Origin: Carnegiea gigantea
Lineage: Eukaryota; Streptophyta; Magnoliopsida; Caryophyllales; Cactaceae
Direction of reading: 5' to 3'
NCBI GenBank assembly: GCA_029747015.1
Contig: JAKOGI010000008.1
Location: 286,001-350,000, forward strand
Length of the DNA: 64,000 bases
Shown here: piece by piece, positions 24,620 to 37,855 of the stretch
Numbering within the stretch: the first letter of the stretch is position 1
How the letters are laid out: every line of letters begins with the position of its first letter
Notes under the pieces: generated by a model
Database searches by the model: none
What the model was told of the DNA's origin: nothing
The model's input: the letters and a program-made list of their open reading frames with translations, nothing else
Translations under genes and position numbers: made by a program

Positions 24620-26250
24620 ATCGAAGGGGGGAAAATGGATTACTGGTTCGTATTTTGCTGTAGAAATCTTTGTCCTTTGCCCATGGTTTTTTGGTGTGGT
24701 TTGTTATGGGCAATTCTCTCTTTCTGAGGGTTTGGTGTAAGTGTGATTTTCCTCCAATTTCTTTAGGGGAAAGGAATTGGATAAAAGCTGTGTAGCTGTA
24801 GGCAGAATTTCCCAGTGGGTTTCCTGGGCACGATGTGTTTCAGACGTGCTTTTTGTGTTCGTAGTGTTTGTGGCATCATGGTTACCGACTTACCGTTCCA
24901 ACATTTTTTTGATAGCAGCGCCTTCATATTGAAATTCCTAAGTTATACAACTTAAATTTTAGAGAATTTCTAGATACAAACAACCACTTTGTGGGCCCTT
25001 TTGGTCCGAATAATCCCATCAACTACTACGTAGGTAGAGATCTTGGTAAAGAAATGTTACTAAACTACCTAAAATATTTAAAAATATCATTTAGTTTTTT
25101 TTAATCATAAATATCACTAAACTTTTTAAAACATTAAAAATGTTATTATGATAGCAACATTTTTTATCTTTTTTGAAAGACTAGGTAATATTTTTTATGT
25201 TTTAAACTATTTTAATGGCGTTTTTTTACCGCAAAAACAGTTGGGTCAACTGCGTACTGCCAATATTAGTTAGCAGCTTAGCATGACTAGCTACGTTTAA
25301 ATCCATTCTACAATGGTCCAAATTTTTGACCAGTAGCCTTCATTTTAGACATCTCGAGGTCGCAAAATTTACTTGAAATTGCATAGCATCTCCTCGCTAA
25401 TTTGCTGCCGTCCAGAATTTTTCATTGTCATTATTGGACAGTTTTTTATAGACCACGTCGAGATCCTTAATATGTAATTATATCCTAAATTATGAAATTT
25501 TACACATTTATAACCACTTTCTACTAAAGCATCCAAGAACGTTTTCAACATGTCCGAAAATTAGACATGATCAAATTAAGGATCGCGTCATGCATTTTCT
25601 CAGCTCTAACCCTGCATGACCCTCATGCAAGTCAACATATCTTTAACCCTAACCTTATAGTACCCTCGGACCATTGGATTAGAACCGATGCTCCAACCTT
25701 CCTATATAGAAATGAAATTCCTCACTAAGTTTCCTTGTTATTGTAAAGTTTAATATTAAACATCGTACAAAACAAAAGACCAAATAATAATATAATGCTC
25801 TAATGAAAGGTACCGCAATTACGAACATTTTATTGCGTAATTCAATGATTAAAACAATTAGTACACTAAAATGACTACTCCAAACATCAGAGAGCGAACA
25901 TTAGAAGGTGACGGGCTGGTGAGATTTGGAAAAGTGAATGCGGGAGGGAGGCTAAGAGGAGACCAAAAAAAAAGGAAGTGAAAATATTTTGCACAAATGA
26001 AACACAGTATTTTGTTTTAATTTTTTTTTTGGAGGAAAATGAAAGTTAATGGGTCGCGCTAGAAGTCCAAAACCTCTATCCTAACCCAACCTTCATAATA
26101 ATCAGGTGTCCTCAATTTAAAAATTAGGGTGGGTCGGAAACAAAATAAGCCAACCGTAACCCTCAATTTTAAGGGTCAGTGCAGGGCGGTATCCCAGCTC
26201 AGTAATCAGGTCTACCAAAAACAAAAACTAAATCCGTGAAATATGCCAAA
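24620..26250. other. SPL 3' UTR and intergenic DNA
   Basis: The first few hundred bases after 24619 should be SPL 3' UTR. The rest is AT-rich and has no coding or mobile-element signature I can support. Confidence 0.5.
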
Positions 26251-27867
26251 CAAAATTGAAAATCTTTATTATATTCAACAAAAGGTATCATAATACACCA
26301 AATTATCCGTCCACGACGCACCAAATCAATCAAGAAGCAAACACAACCACCACTCATCAGCGATGCTCCTCGATAATGGGCAATGCGCAATGCTGCACTG
26401 TTTGCCTTCTGCAAACCTACAGGATACCACCCCCCAACTCTAAACCCCCCCCCCAAAAAAAAACCCCAAAAAACCCCGAAAAAACCAAAAGTAAAAAAGG
26501 TACAAAAAATAAAAAATAAAGAACAAGTAACCTTTGCGTTAGATGTCAAAATAGGTTTCCTTAACAAAAGAGAATAATGAGTTACACTATACTATAGAAT
26601 CCAGATAAAATATTAACAAAGAAATTACTGGATTATAGTTTTTTTTTTTTTTTGAGTGCAAATCCGTAGTTAGTTATTGATAACGGGTCAACACGCCCAG
26701 GTAAAAAAAGACTAAACTAAGCACGTAAGATACGGAGTACACAACCATGTCCACCACACAAGGCTCACCACACCCAAACTGGGGTATGGATAACCAACCC
26801 CCCCCCCCCGCCCCCTCTTTCCCAAAAACAAAACAAAAAGGAAAAACACATCCTCAGTTCTCCTTGCTTTGCAAGGGTAACACCTTAGGGCCTACATCTA
26901 TATCTTCCCATACCGTAGGATAGTAATGGGAGGACTAGTTTGCTCAAACCCCAACGAACAGCCCCTACTGTCCAGCAAAATGAACTTTCAGGGGGGCTGA
27001 GGAGCCGTGGGTCAGAATCAGCCAAGCACAACTGTCAACTGTAGACTCGGAAAAAGAGGATGACTGCTACAAAAAAAGACGGGACTGGAGGCTTCTGTGA
27101 GATCAATTTCAAGATCCCTCACCACAAAATCAACCTCAACAGTCAAGACCAGGGCAAACCCCCTAGGACAGCTTCCTATGCAGCTCAAATGCATTAGACG
27201 GTAGTCCCAACAGGTGGAACAAGTAGGTATGACTATCAGAATGAACAGCATAACCAATAATTCTTATTGCCAAAAGTCCATGCTTCAACACACGCGACAT
27301 TTTAAGCTCACTAATGATCCATAGGTTGTTGGTTTCTGTATTTGAACACAGAAGCAAACCAGAAACCAATCCAATGAGGAGACAATTAGGAAAAGACATC
27401 CTTTTACACCCAGGCAACTACAAGAACACTCGTAATACGCGATCCAAATATCATATCACCCAAGAAAACCCTGGACGCCCAGGACAAGGAACTGCATTGA
27501 CAATTCAAACTCACAAATTACCCAAAAAACAAAAATTACAGACTTCAGTTGTGAGTTTCCCACTAATTGAATAAACACAGTTGTATGCTGACATTTCCTC
27601 TAGATAAGTCCATCTCAAAGGAACAATCCCTAATAAAAGAAATAAGAACCCACCTGTGATACTTTTACCAGACTTAGCTGGATGATAACAAAGGGATCCA
27701 CAGAAAACACCACCCACCACTGCATAATACAAGGACCTGACACAGATCATGAGAAGGCAAAGTGACCGCTGCAACATGACGACAACATGACTGACTTTCA
27801 GACACCGATACTGAGCATGCTGAACGACAACTCTGGACCTTCCCAACAACCAGACATGTCCTAGTAC
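26250..27867 (-). other. Probable 3' UTR and downstream region of the zinc-finger gene
   Basis: The zinc-finger gene stops at 27868, and its transcript probably extends leftward from there. On the minus strand, CACAG followed by GTGGGTTC near 27653 could be the donor of a 3' UTR intron. An AATAAA lies near 26266-26271. No other protein is supported. C-run/A-run tracts occur at about 26440-26465 and 26797-26815. Confidence 0.35.
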
Positions 27868-30800
27868 TCACTGGAACAACAGACAATTACGAATCAATAA
27901 ACTGTTGACCTCACAATATACAAAGGAGAGGAAACAACGACCAAATCGGTCATAAAAAATCCAAAAATTATACATACTAAATCCAATCATAATCAAGTTC
28001 GAATATATGCAAATAACTGGGAAAAAAAGCAATATGAAAAAGGGATGAAATGACATACAGGAAAACACAACACCACAGACCTGCTCGTTTCCATCTGCCC
28101 GCGGAGGGGATGAAGGTTTATCCTCCTCAGATGGTTTATCTGCTCCACAGTTCTGTCTGTTGCACTTGGTCCTGAAGGGATAATTTATATTGCCGCATTG
28201 ATTGCACTTCCAGCTTCCTTCAGGCATCTTTTGTTCTGGAAAATGAGGGGGGGTATCTATATGTAACCCGTAAAATTGAAAAATATAACTAAACTGAATT
28301 ATGGATTCAAAACTTACTTGGGCTGCTCTCTGACTTTGCACCCTGGAATTTATTTCAAATGCAGGAAGGGCGGAAAAGGCAGGACAGAAAAAGAGTCAGC
28401 GACACTAAAAGAAAACAAACCAACTGGAAACTAGAGTACCGGAGACAACCTCCACAAAAATCTAGAAAAACAATATCCGTTCAGTAACCCAAAGTCCTCA
28501 TTTAGAATACGGCTTTGGTTGGGCTCCGAACATACAGCCTCATCACACAATCGAAAAGCTTAGAGGCTGTTTCACAAGACCTAGATTTGAAAGACATATT
28601 GCTTACTACTACATAAAAGAAGTGTGGGACAATTTATTAGAACATTTTGTTTGCGGGTGGCACAAGCCAACAACCCCCTCCCCCCAAAAAAAAGAAAGGG
28701 AAGGGAAAAGAGGAGAAAAACAAACAAATAAACAAACTAATATGAGAAGACAATTATTACCTGGGATGCAGGCCTTGGTGTGTTGCATTTCCTCATGTTA
28801 CAAACTGTCCTGAACGAGAAGTTAACATTTCCACATTTAGGGCAGGTCCAATCATTTTCTCGTGTCACATCTACACAGAAAAGCAATAGGAAACAACATA
28901 TACATGATTCAGAAATTCAATATGAAAACTTAACCCCCCAAACCCCAAAAAAAAAAAAAAAAAACAAAAACGAGGCAACAGAAAAGCATTACTAGAGCAA
29001 GGATTTTTAACCTTTTCGCTGAGACTTGTCATCTGGGAAAAATCCTGGCCTTGGGCCCTGCAAAAAAGATAAACATTTGACTTTCAATTCCTATAACAAA
29101 ATGACCCATAACTTTAGCTGTTGCACCTTTACAACCTCTCTAGTACAAAACATCATAACAAATTGTCAATTTTGAGACTTTCTAAAATATAATTAATTTT
29201 TCAGGGGTAACTTTCGTAATTTTAGCATTTCATTATTGCATTTAATCATCATTAGTAGGGCCAGTAAAGACAGCCATTACAAGCTAGTACACTGACAACA
29301 ACAACAACGAACTACTACTCTTCCCAGTATGGTCCCGCTTGAGCGGGGTCTGGGGAGATTCAAATATCTTTACCGGTATCATTACCCAGAAATAGGTTAA
29401 TTCCAAACCCACAACAAAATATTTGAGAAAACATTTTGGATTTGAAAAATCTTTTGCTACAAAACGGGAGCAAAACAACAAAAATTAGCAAGCCGCGATA
29501 TAAGCTAGTACACTGACATGGTTGTGAAAGTGGTTGTCATCATTCAGATGTCATGGTGAAAAGCACATACACACAAGCAAGCTGTGACAACACAAATTAG
29601 CAACTTTCACTGACATGGTTCCGAAAGTTTCACAGAATCCAACTTATTAATCGACCACACACTACATTTCTGTAAACCTATTACATGAAAGGCACATACT
29701 GTAGCAAGGCTCAAACAACTATATTTCAAGCGCCACTCAAAAGAAATACAGAAGACTCAATAGCCAGGGAGAGAAGCAAAACAAAAGTATGTTCAGATGT
29801 CATGCCAAAGAAAAGTCAGTAATTACAAAACAGGCCCTCAGTGTTTGAGACCATAGATATAGCATGTCCTGCATGGTCAAGTCCATACCATAGGAGGAGG
29901 AGTCATATGAGGCATACCCATGCCATAACGGTCCATCATTGGCGGAGGCATACCATACATTCCACCTGAATGCAATACAATTAGAATATTATACTTGCAT
30001 TAACAAGAGACCATAAACCTCATATGAAGAATAAGTAAGCATGGAAGTCGTTCAAGATACGTGAAAGAAGCATGTTTATATAGCTAAGACTTGCAAGAAA
30101 AGATCATGTCCAGATTTCAGAGCATCTCCAACAACTAGTCCCATTTTGGCCCCCACTTCGTTGTATGCCAACAAATTTATCATCAAAAATAGAATAAGTC
30201 AAACTGAACTTAGTTTTGTTGGTCTCAACTGTAAGAGTTGTAAGCAAATTTAAGGAGCTTTCAGAAACTGTAAACAAATGTAAATTGTAAAGAGGCAGAA
30301 AACATATAGGAAAGAGCTGTGAAGAAAAACAAGGAACTGTACGGAACTTTATGAAACTCTAACCAACTGCAAGTCGCTGTAAGAAGTTGTACGCAGCTTG
30401 GATTTAAGCTTAAGGTTGAAACAAACAAGCCCATACTACAAAATCTCATCCGAATTTCTTGCAACAGGCATTAAAGTACCGGCAATTGAGGACCCATCCC
30501 TCACAAGTTCCCAATAAACTGTCCTTGGTAGCATTGGGGGAGAATAAGGGCCAGGCTAGCTGCAAGAAGAAAAATAATCTTGGTCCTCTTGGCAAGATTG
30601 TCACCCAAATCTTTGCTCCCGCAGATGGTCTAATGAATTATCCAATCCAGACAATTCAATGTGAATGGAGGAGCAAGTACTTGGTGGATCTCCAAGCAAC
30701 TCTGCATCTGAGGCTTTTCAAGTTCCCGGCCATCAATTTTTTAAAGTGGTCAACTTTGTGGTCGACCTTGTGGATAGCTTGCGTATTGATTGTATATAAT

Positions 30801-33254
30801 CTTTTGTAGGATGCTTTCCTAGCATCCATCCATTGATCCAGTTTTTAATATACATATCTTTCCTTACCAAAAAAAAGTTCCAGGCCAGCAATGCAATATC
30901 TAGGCCACATCTTAAGTAGGAAGAAAAAATAAAAAACAACAAATTGAAAACAATATTTCTTATGGGAGCTTTCATAAACATCCTGGCAAGAAGAGACAAA
31001 CCAAGATTTGAGCACACAATACTTCAAAACAGACTCAGAAAAGGGCTTATCTATTGCATTTCTTTCTGAATTACGGAATATCAACTGAGTCTGATTTCAG
31101 CATCTTGGCTGGCATTCTTTATGCAAAACAGTACCTAGTACCATTGGAGTGTAACTCTAATATAAAACAATAGAAACCAGTGCACAAAACGAGGAAAAAT
31201 AACCAGGAAAGAATGAACAATAAGCCCAACAAATCATAACCACAAATGGACGCCTCAGAAGTCTTAGCTTAATGAAATGAAAATAGATGGCCACACATAC
31301 AAACAAGAGCACACACTCTTATCATTTACATCTAGATGATTTGTCAGGAAAAAAGACGGGACACAAAAGATAGAAAAAAGTGATGTACCGTTTCCCATCA
31401 TAGATCCACCAGCATAAGGTGGTGGCCCTGGCAAAGGAAGTGGTCGGTAGGGGCTGCCTCCAGAAAAGCGGCTTCCATAATTATATGGATAAGCTGAACC
31501 TCCCGGATACGCAACATCATAAGGGGGCATTGACGATCCATTGAAAAGAGAAGAACCATAAGATGGTGGCATTCCCATATACATAGAAGATGGTGGTCCA
31601 GAACCTCCATACGGAACAGTCGATGAGTAAGGTGGAAGGGGTTGCACAGGCTTTACAGCAGATTTCTGGAAGAAATGAAATCAATAAAATGATTCCTTAA
31701 AATCAACATGGAACAAACAGTAAGCAGCACTGAAATATAAATAACAAAGTTTGACACCTTTAAAGAAAATAACCAAAGTCAGAGGCACTAAACTGATCAT
31801 CCCCAGCATCCCAGATTGAAGTAGAATACTGAAACCACTCAAAAGTACACAACTGTGACATTTGACACTCACGACATTGCTATGACAAATGACATTTTAT
31901 TTTGACTAAACCACAAAAACTAGTGGCAAACTCTGATGCACAGTCACCTCCCGATTGTTGTTCTAAGTAATTGGGCTGGTGTCTATCTAGGGTCATACTG
32001 TTACAGACTTGGTGTTTTGGTGACTCACACAGTGAAATAGCAACCCCCATTCCTAAAAGATTAATCAATGCAGCAGGCACCTCATTTGGTCTCCGAAAAT
32101 CAGAAGCTCTTACTCATCAAAAGCAAGAAGAGGCACAGAATTCAGACAAACAATAACACATAGGATGTTGGTACAGCACATCTTACAGCATTGTGATCGG
32201 CAGGTCTAGGCTGGGTGCAGTTACGCATGTTGCAGGTTGTTCTAAAGGAGAAATTGACATTGCCACAGCTAGGGCAAGTCCAATCATCTTCCCTCCGACC
32301 ACCTGTATTTGCAAAAATGGCAGAGAAGTATCAGCATGTAACTTCTTGGAGTGAAAAAGAGATATAAACGATGTTCATCTGCATCCGGAATCATAGGCAA
32401 TAAATGGATAACTAAATCCATAAGCGATTTTCTGCAAGACAGTATCTAAAGTCTTTTCTGGCTCTCTCGATCTTGGTCTAATAAAATCCAAACTGACCCT
32501 CGTAAGTCCTCTCGTTTTCATTCGACTCCACAATGCCAAATCATTATTGAAGTTAGACTTCAATTTCTAATTTATTTTCTTGGTCTGCCCAGTCAAACGA
32601 GATGAAAAGTGTAGAGTTCATCTCAGGTAACCATCATTAGCAATGTTCTGTTCTCCTTCAAGCAGCCTCCACAAGCTCTCCTCCAATTCGATTGCCAAGA
32701 CGAAACAGCGCAACAGATAAGCTTCTCCACAGCAAACAGTATGTGTGATAAAGTAGTTTACATGAATTTGACAATGGATATTGATTACAAGAAGTTAAAA
32801 TTCACATGAATTACATGTAAGTTTAAAGATACCATTACAATTCACACACACACACACACACAAATACTGAATCATAAAAAATAACAACGATACCATCAGT
32901 ACGAGCACGCTTGGCGTTCGTCGGGTTTCTATTATCCACCTGAAACATGCGAAAATTCATTAGGAAAACGAATACTCACTCCCCTATCCAGATGCCTTCA
33001 ATCAACATGGTAAATCCACCAGCGACCAAAAATACCCTAAAAAATCTCCTTCACTAATCGAGTCAGTGAGAAAACAGCAATTCAAACCCTAAATTCACGC
33101 GGAATTGAAAAACTCTTAAGTCTTCAAATTAGAACAAAAGATCAGCATTTTCAGAAGAAAAGCCGCATCAAATTGATCCAAAAACAAGAATAACGAATCA
33201 CAAATTGAAAACCGTGATTGACTGAGAGAGAGAAAGAGCGGGAACCTGCGACAT
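27868..33254 (-). CDS. Triple RanBP2-type zinc-finger protein, 10 exons
   Basis: This is a homologue of the Arabidopsis RanBP2/NZF-type protein At1g67325, presumed nuclear and RNA-binding by analogy with ZRANB2-type fingers; its role is not established. Minus-strand coding exons are 33254-33246, 32939-32894, 32302-32187, 31665-31389, 29965-29889, 29057-29012, 28870-28761, 28342-28318, 28235-28081 and 27870-27868. All phases join to 287 aa. Three W-x-C-x2-C-G-N-x-N-x6-C-x4-C fingers lie at about residues 26-47, 198-219 and 244-265. Between fingers 1 and 2 is a long Gly/Pro/Ser/Tyr/Met-rich, low-complexity linker (58-175). The N terminus begins MSQVDNRNP...KRARTD. The last exon starts with the TGA stop directly after the acceptor, and the preceding donor (GTCTGT) is weak. 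A RTE-tail fragment sits in an intron at about 29280-29400. Confidence 0.9.
29280..29400 (-). repeat. RTE LINE (or derived SINE) 3' tail fragment
   Basis: On the minus strand it reads GAATCTCCCCAGACCCCGC...ACTGGGAAGAG and ends in a TTG repeat. This resembles the 3' tail of the RTE LINE at 48728-48832 (GAATCTCCCCAAACCCTGCG...CACTGGGAG, then TTG repeats). It is a short 3' remnant inside an intron of the zinc-finger gene. Confidence 0.7.
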
Positions 33255-34198
33255 GTCGATGGCGAATGCGAGAGAAATCGCAGAGAAAATTTGGATTTTG
33301 TAATTGGGGGAAATAGAAAAATTTAGGGTTTGAGACAACCACCAATCTTCAATCTCAGGCCAGGCTTGGCAAGACCGTGGTCATCCTTACTGTTTCGTGA
33401 CAACCAATTATAAACAACGAATATAGTGCTGTGTTATCCTCACCGCAACCAACACAAACTTAATTCCCGTCGTCGATAATTAACATTTTTGTGAGTGTTT
33501 TTCTTTTTTTTTTTTTCCTTTTTTTTCTTTTTTTTGTTTTTTGAGGGGAAGGGAGTGCTAACATTTGTATTTTGTTGTCCATAGATCATATATTCATATG
33601 TATGATCATTTTTTGTTTGGGGGGGGGGGGGGAATGGGGAAGGGAGTGCTAACATTTGTATGATATATTCATATGTATGACCTTAAAAATATTGTTAATT
33701 AGAAACTAATTTAGGTTAAATTATAGTCCCGTACAAGACACTTAAGAATAAATAAGTATAGATAATCATTTAATCATTTACGATCTTATTCAATTATTGA
33801 AAACAATGAGAAAAATAGCACCTCCCAATCAGGTACTGCTATCAAATCCCTGCACTTAGTAATGAAGATCTCATACATTAACATTCATTACCGTCGCCTT
33901 CTTCAGCATATCTACAATCACCACATAATCATTATGAATCCGTAACTTCTTAATTTCAGCTCGGACAAAAGAACAAAGGCCCATTTGCTTTGCAAAGCCA
34001 TAGACCCACTCACCCCTTGACCTCAGAAAACACCACCACCTCCCTCTTTTTATATTTTACAGTAACGAAAATTTGTTTTAGTGGCTAGGATTTATGTATC
34101 AGGAATATATGTTAGGTTGTATATTTGATTCCCTCCTCTCTCTTTTTATAATGTACGGTCTTTAAAACTCATTAAAAGAAAATTGTATGTTATTAAAG
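33255..34198. other. Zinc-finger gene 5' UTR/promoter and intergenic DNA
   Basis: The bases just right of 33254 should be 5' UTR (minus strand), with the promoter around 33320-33480. A 14-G run lies at about 33618-33632. A SINE-like fragment at about 34075-34170 has an A-box-like TAGTGGCTAGGA and a B-box-like GGTTGTATATTTGATTCC. It resembles the 57718-57858 element. No gene is seen. Confidence 0.5.
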
Positions 34199-34615
34199 GC
34201 GTGTTTGGTAGGGATGAAAATAATTTTCCTTGAAAAAGATTTTCTTATTTTAGAGTGTTTGGTAAAATAAGGAGCGAAAATTCATTTTCAGGGAAAAATC
34301 ATTTTCCTTAGAATTAAGAAAAATATTTTCACTTTGAATAGAGCGTTAGTTGATTTTACGTTTCTTAGGCTCTCCCACGGTCTTACAGTATTTCTCTATT
34401 CCATGTATATTTCCTCAACATATGGTCCGAAGATTGAGAAAAATCATTTTTAACTTTTTTGTTTATTATTTGCTAATCAAACTCATTATCCAAAAAGTTC
34501 ATTTTCCCTTTAATCAAACAATTGAAATATGAGTTGAAAATCATCTTACATGAAAAATCATTTTACATGGAAAATTATTTTCTAGGAAAATGATTTTCAA
34601 CCTTGCTAAACACAC
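34199..34615. repeat. MITE with GGYGTGTTTRGYARGG ends
   Basis: The left end reads GGCGTGTTTGGTAGGGATGA. The reverse complement of the right end reads GGTGTGTTTAGCAAGGTTGA. In both cases this is followed by AAAATNATTTTCC. The imperfect terminal inverted repeat extends over about 35 bp. The element is 417 bp and non-coding, with internal AAAATCATTTT repeats. No certain target duplication was seen. Confidence 0.65.
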
Positions 34616-34819
34616 CATAAGATTAATATGTTTGGTTATTTTAAATTTAATTTCTTTTTAGAAGTGTCAATCCCTGCGTACTAGGACATACACTCGATTA
34701 CCATCGGAATTCTCATTAGCATCAGTATTATCATTCTTGTTATGGATGGAAGCAGGTTGACCGCATGGGTTGTGGCTTTATTTTTATTTGTTGGTACCAA
34801 CACTACAAAAAAAAGGGTA

Positions 34820-35030
34820 TTCTTCCACTCTTATTTAATCACACATGGCTAAGTGTAGCGGGAAAATAAGCAAAAATGAGCGCCCATAATTGTCCTCACA
34901 CATAATAAGTGATAAAAACTATAACCACTCTTATAAGAGTGGCAGTAACTAATTAAGAAATGTCCACGCATATTAAGCGTGGAGATTTGTATTTCGTGAA
35001 TAGGAAACATTCAGCACAGATATAAGTGTG
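34820..35030. repeat. Left subterminal palindromic repeats of the CACTA element
   Basis: Several units of the pattern CACNCTTATAAGNGTGG are spaced 30-60 bp apart here, in both orientations. They match those of the right end at about 38540-38830. Confidence 0.7.
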
Positions 35031-35100
35031 GTAGGATTATTTTAATTTTTTGAAATTTATTGTCACCGCCTAATTAACTTAACCCTGAATAGAAACCAAA

Positions 35101-35102
35101 AC

Positions 35103-35147
<45 letters not shown>

Positions 35148-35460
35148 GCACGCTAAAGGCTAGCCGAGTCGCGTACATTGCCCAGAGTTTTTGCTCAGTC
35201 CCATTGCCCAGTGTCTCGCGGTGCCATTGTTGTTTCAGAAACCCTAGCAGTCGGCGGTTGATCTGGTCAGGCGGCGTCCCTGTCGGCGGTGAGGTGGCCG
35301 GTGTTTCTGATCATCCTCACGTGGTCCACGGTGGTGCTTCTACCCAGACAATGCTTCTTCCTCGCGCCCAAGGTCCTCTGATCCTCGATCGTCTTGGCTG
35401 AATTTTGGCTTATACTGGCTGCCGGCGGTAAGGATTCTAGCCAGTTGTTCTTCTCAGAGT
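35101..35460 (+). other. GC-rich, exon-like captured segment in the CACTA element
   Basis: A poly-A run of about 38 bases ends near 35139. It is followed by a GC-rich stretch, in contrast to the AT-rich surroundings, that ends in GGCG before GTAAGGATT, a good donor. One open frame (35204-35401, 65 aa) is present but I recognise no domain. It looks like the first exon or 5' UTR of a captured gene. Confidence 0.4.
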
Positions 35461-35471
35461 ACGCATCATCA

Positions 35472-37855
35472 CCCTCTTTCTCTCACTCTCAAAATTGTAT
35501 GGTTTGAACATTGACATTTAGCAAGAATAATTGTTGATTTGTGGGTGCTGAAATTACTGAATTTTGCCTAAATATCAGGAAGGATAAAACCCTGTCAAAG
35601 GGTGAACAAGGACTTGGCTGATCCCCAACATTTTTCCTGTGATGTTCATTTACTTTGGTTTATGAATTTAGTGCTATTTGAGTCTCCTTACAATTATCTG
35701 GAGATATTGCTTTTCTGAGTCCAGTAAATGGGATAAGTAGTTTCAGATTTTAATTGTTATGTGCTTTTTCAATTAGTTTAAGTTCATCTATGGTGAACAT
35801 TCTTTGTCGGATCACTTGAACTATTAGCCTTCACTTAAGGGTGTAGTCAAACATATATATGTTGTCTATGAGCCACAATTTCTGCTATTCTTCACGACAT
35901 CTCACATTGAGAAAGGGAAAGGAGGAAAATAAAACAGAGATGAGAATGTTTTCATAGCATAGTTTCCATCCTGATGCCTTCACTTTTTTTATTGGGTGAA
36001 ACGAGCTCATGAGTTTGAAATCTACAATTTTAGGCATTTTCTCATCCAGACACGTAGCTGGGTTTCCATCCTGATGCACGGGCCTCCTTTTATCTTTTTC
36101 GTCTATCGAATTATATTGGTAAATGCTCACGCATATGACATCCAATAGCACTATGCAAGTGTACAAGTGTGTCTGTTGATAGATTGCTCATTAATTCCTC
36201 AGCAAACCATTGATAAATCCCTCTCGAGCGCATCAAAGATTGGGGGCTAAAAGCTTTTTATTTTTGTGAGGAGAAAGAACTTTGCTCTTCTTCACTTCAT
36301 TTCTTTTAGTTGATTTTATTCATAGCTTGTTTTGGATGGTACTTAGCCTCATCGTAGGGTGCATGATTTGCATTGGCACCTTTTGTTTTTTGTACATTAC
36401 GTAACACTATGAACATGTACTATTACTTTTTTCTTGACAACACCCCCCACAACAAAAAAGAGTAAAAATCCATAGAAACTGATAGTTAAAATGAGAAGCA
36501 ATGTAACTAGCCGGTAGGGATCCAAAAGACTAGTGATCCGAAAGTAGCGAAACCATTAAGTACTTCTCCACTAATGAGTGAGTCAGCAAGCTCTAATGGC
36601 GATTAGATTTGTCTTTTGTTTAATTTTCAACTTTTCATTTTGAAAGCTTCATAAGCTAGTGTGCAGACCACATACTACTTTTAAGAGTAGTAGCTTGCTG
36701 CACATCAAAGGGGTGGTGGAGCCTTTATTTTTGGGGGGGGGGGTCCTTGCATCTTCTGTTAATTCGCTACCCATCGACATATATTATTTGTTCAATGCAG
36801 AAAGAAGCCTGCAGAAATTGTAGTTAAGTCTTCTACCAACTCGTGGGAAAGGAATTTTTGTTTTCTTGACTTGCTGATTCATTTGTTGGTGCAGGGGAAT
36901 ACTTGGCTTTTACAGGAGACCAGCTCCATGGTGTTGACATCATTGCCCATGGTCTTGCTATCCATTAATGCTTAAATGCAGTTTGTTATACTCGTGCTAC
37001 GCCTCTATGATCGAAGAGCGCCTTGGTAAATTGATAACTGATGATGCCTCTGTGATAGAAAGATCTCTCGCACAATATGGTGACCTCGTGTACCCAGATA
37101 AAAGAAGCGTCATCCACAAGTAATGTCAATCTTCTCATTTCATTTGATTTCGACATTTTTCTAACATTTTGAGACTTTAGGTAACATAAGACTCAAACTG
37201 GTAATGTAACATGTCTGCAATTCTTCTAGTTTGTTTTTAAGTTGCTGACGTGTGCCGTCTGTATTGCTGTTTGTTGGATGTAGAATTATGAAATAATTCT
37301 TGATAGATAGCTTCTGGAGATAAGCGTTGCTTTGAACAAACAGCTCTTTTTGCATAACTGGTTATGCCAGAGAAAAATAGGAGCATTGATCCTATACTTA
37401 TGGTGTCCTTGCCTTCACTTCATTGTGTACTGTGAAAAAAGAGTTTAATCTCCTTTCTCCCCCCTTTTTTGGTCGGGGGTGGGGTGGGGTAGGGGCAGGG
37501 GTTGGTTGACGACCTTCTCCCTACATGCATATATTTTAATCAAGTAGTGTTGTGTTTGTTTAAGCCTTAATGACCAGATGGATATGTCATGTAGAGCACT
37601 GGTTACAAGTTTAGCCAAATGAATTTAAAAGATGGGGCACTGGTTACGTTGAAAGATTAGGCCGCTGCTCGTCTCTCTGCTTTCTCTGTCCGTGTTGTGT
37701 CTCTGCTTCGCTGTGCGCTAATTAAATAGTCTAGGTTTGTCTAACAGAAATCAAAGGCACTGATTTTGGCTTTGGTCATTGAGGTTATTGTCCTCTTTCT
37801 CTCACTCTCTAAATTTTAGGGTTTAAACTTTGAAATTTAGCAAGAGAAATTGCCC
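35472..37855 (+). repeat. Internal direct duplication in the CACTA element
   Basis: About 60-110 bp beginning CCTCTTTCTCTCACTCTC, then TTTAGCAAGA, occurs at 35472-35580 and again, diverged, at 37790-37900. Two related gene fragments or a segmental duplication inside the element would explain this. Confidence 0.6.
36968..37123 (+). pseudogene. Short coding-like fragment of unknown origin in the CACTA element
   Basis: A frame from ATG 36968 (inner ATG at 37007) gives a 51-aa peptide containing MIEERLGKLITDDASVIE and then QYGDLVYPDKRS. It is followed either by a stop at 37121 or by a donor-like GTAATG. Its composition is that of an ordinary soluble protein, unlike the shadow frames around it. 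I do not recognise the family. It may be an exon of a host gene picked up by the element. Confidence 0.35.

Noticed and set aside
26199..26567. Open frames on both strands around 26.2-26.6 kb
   Set aside because: Pro/Lys or Gly/Phe-rich translation of C-run and A-run tracts, not a gene.
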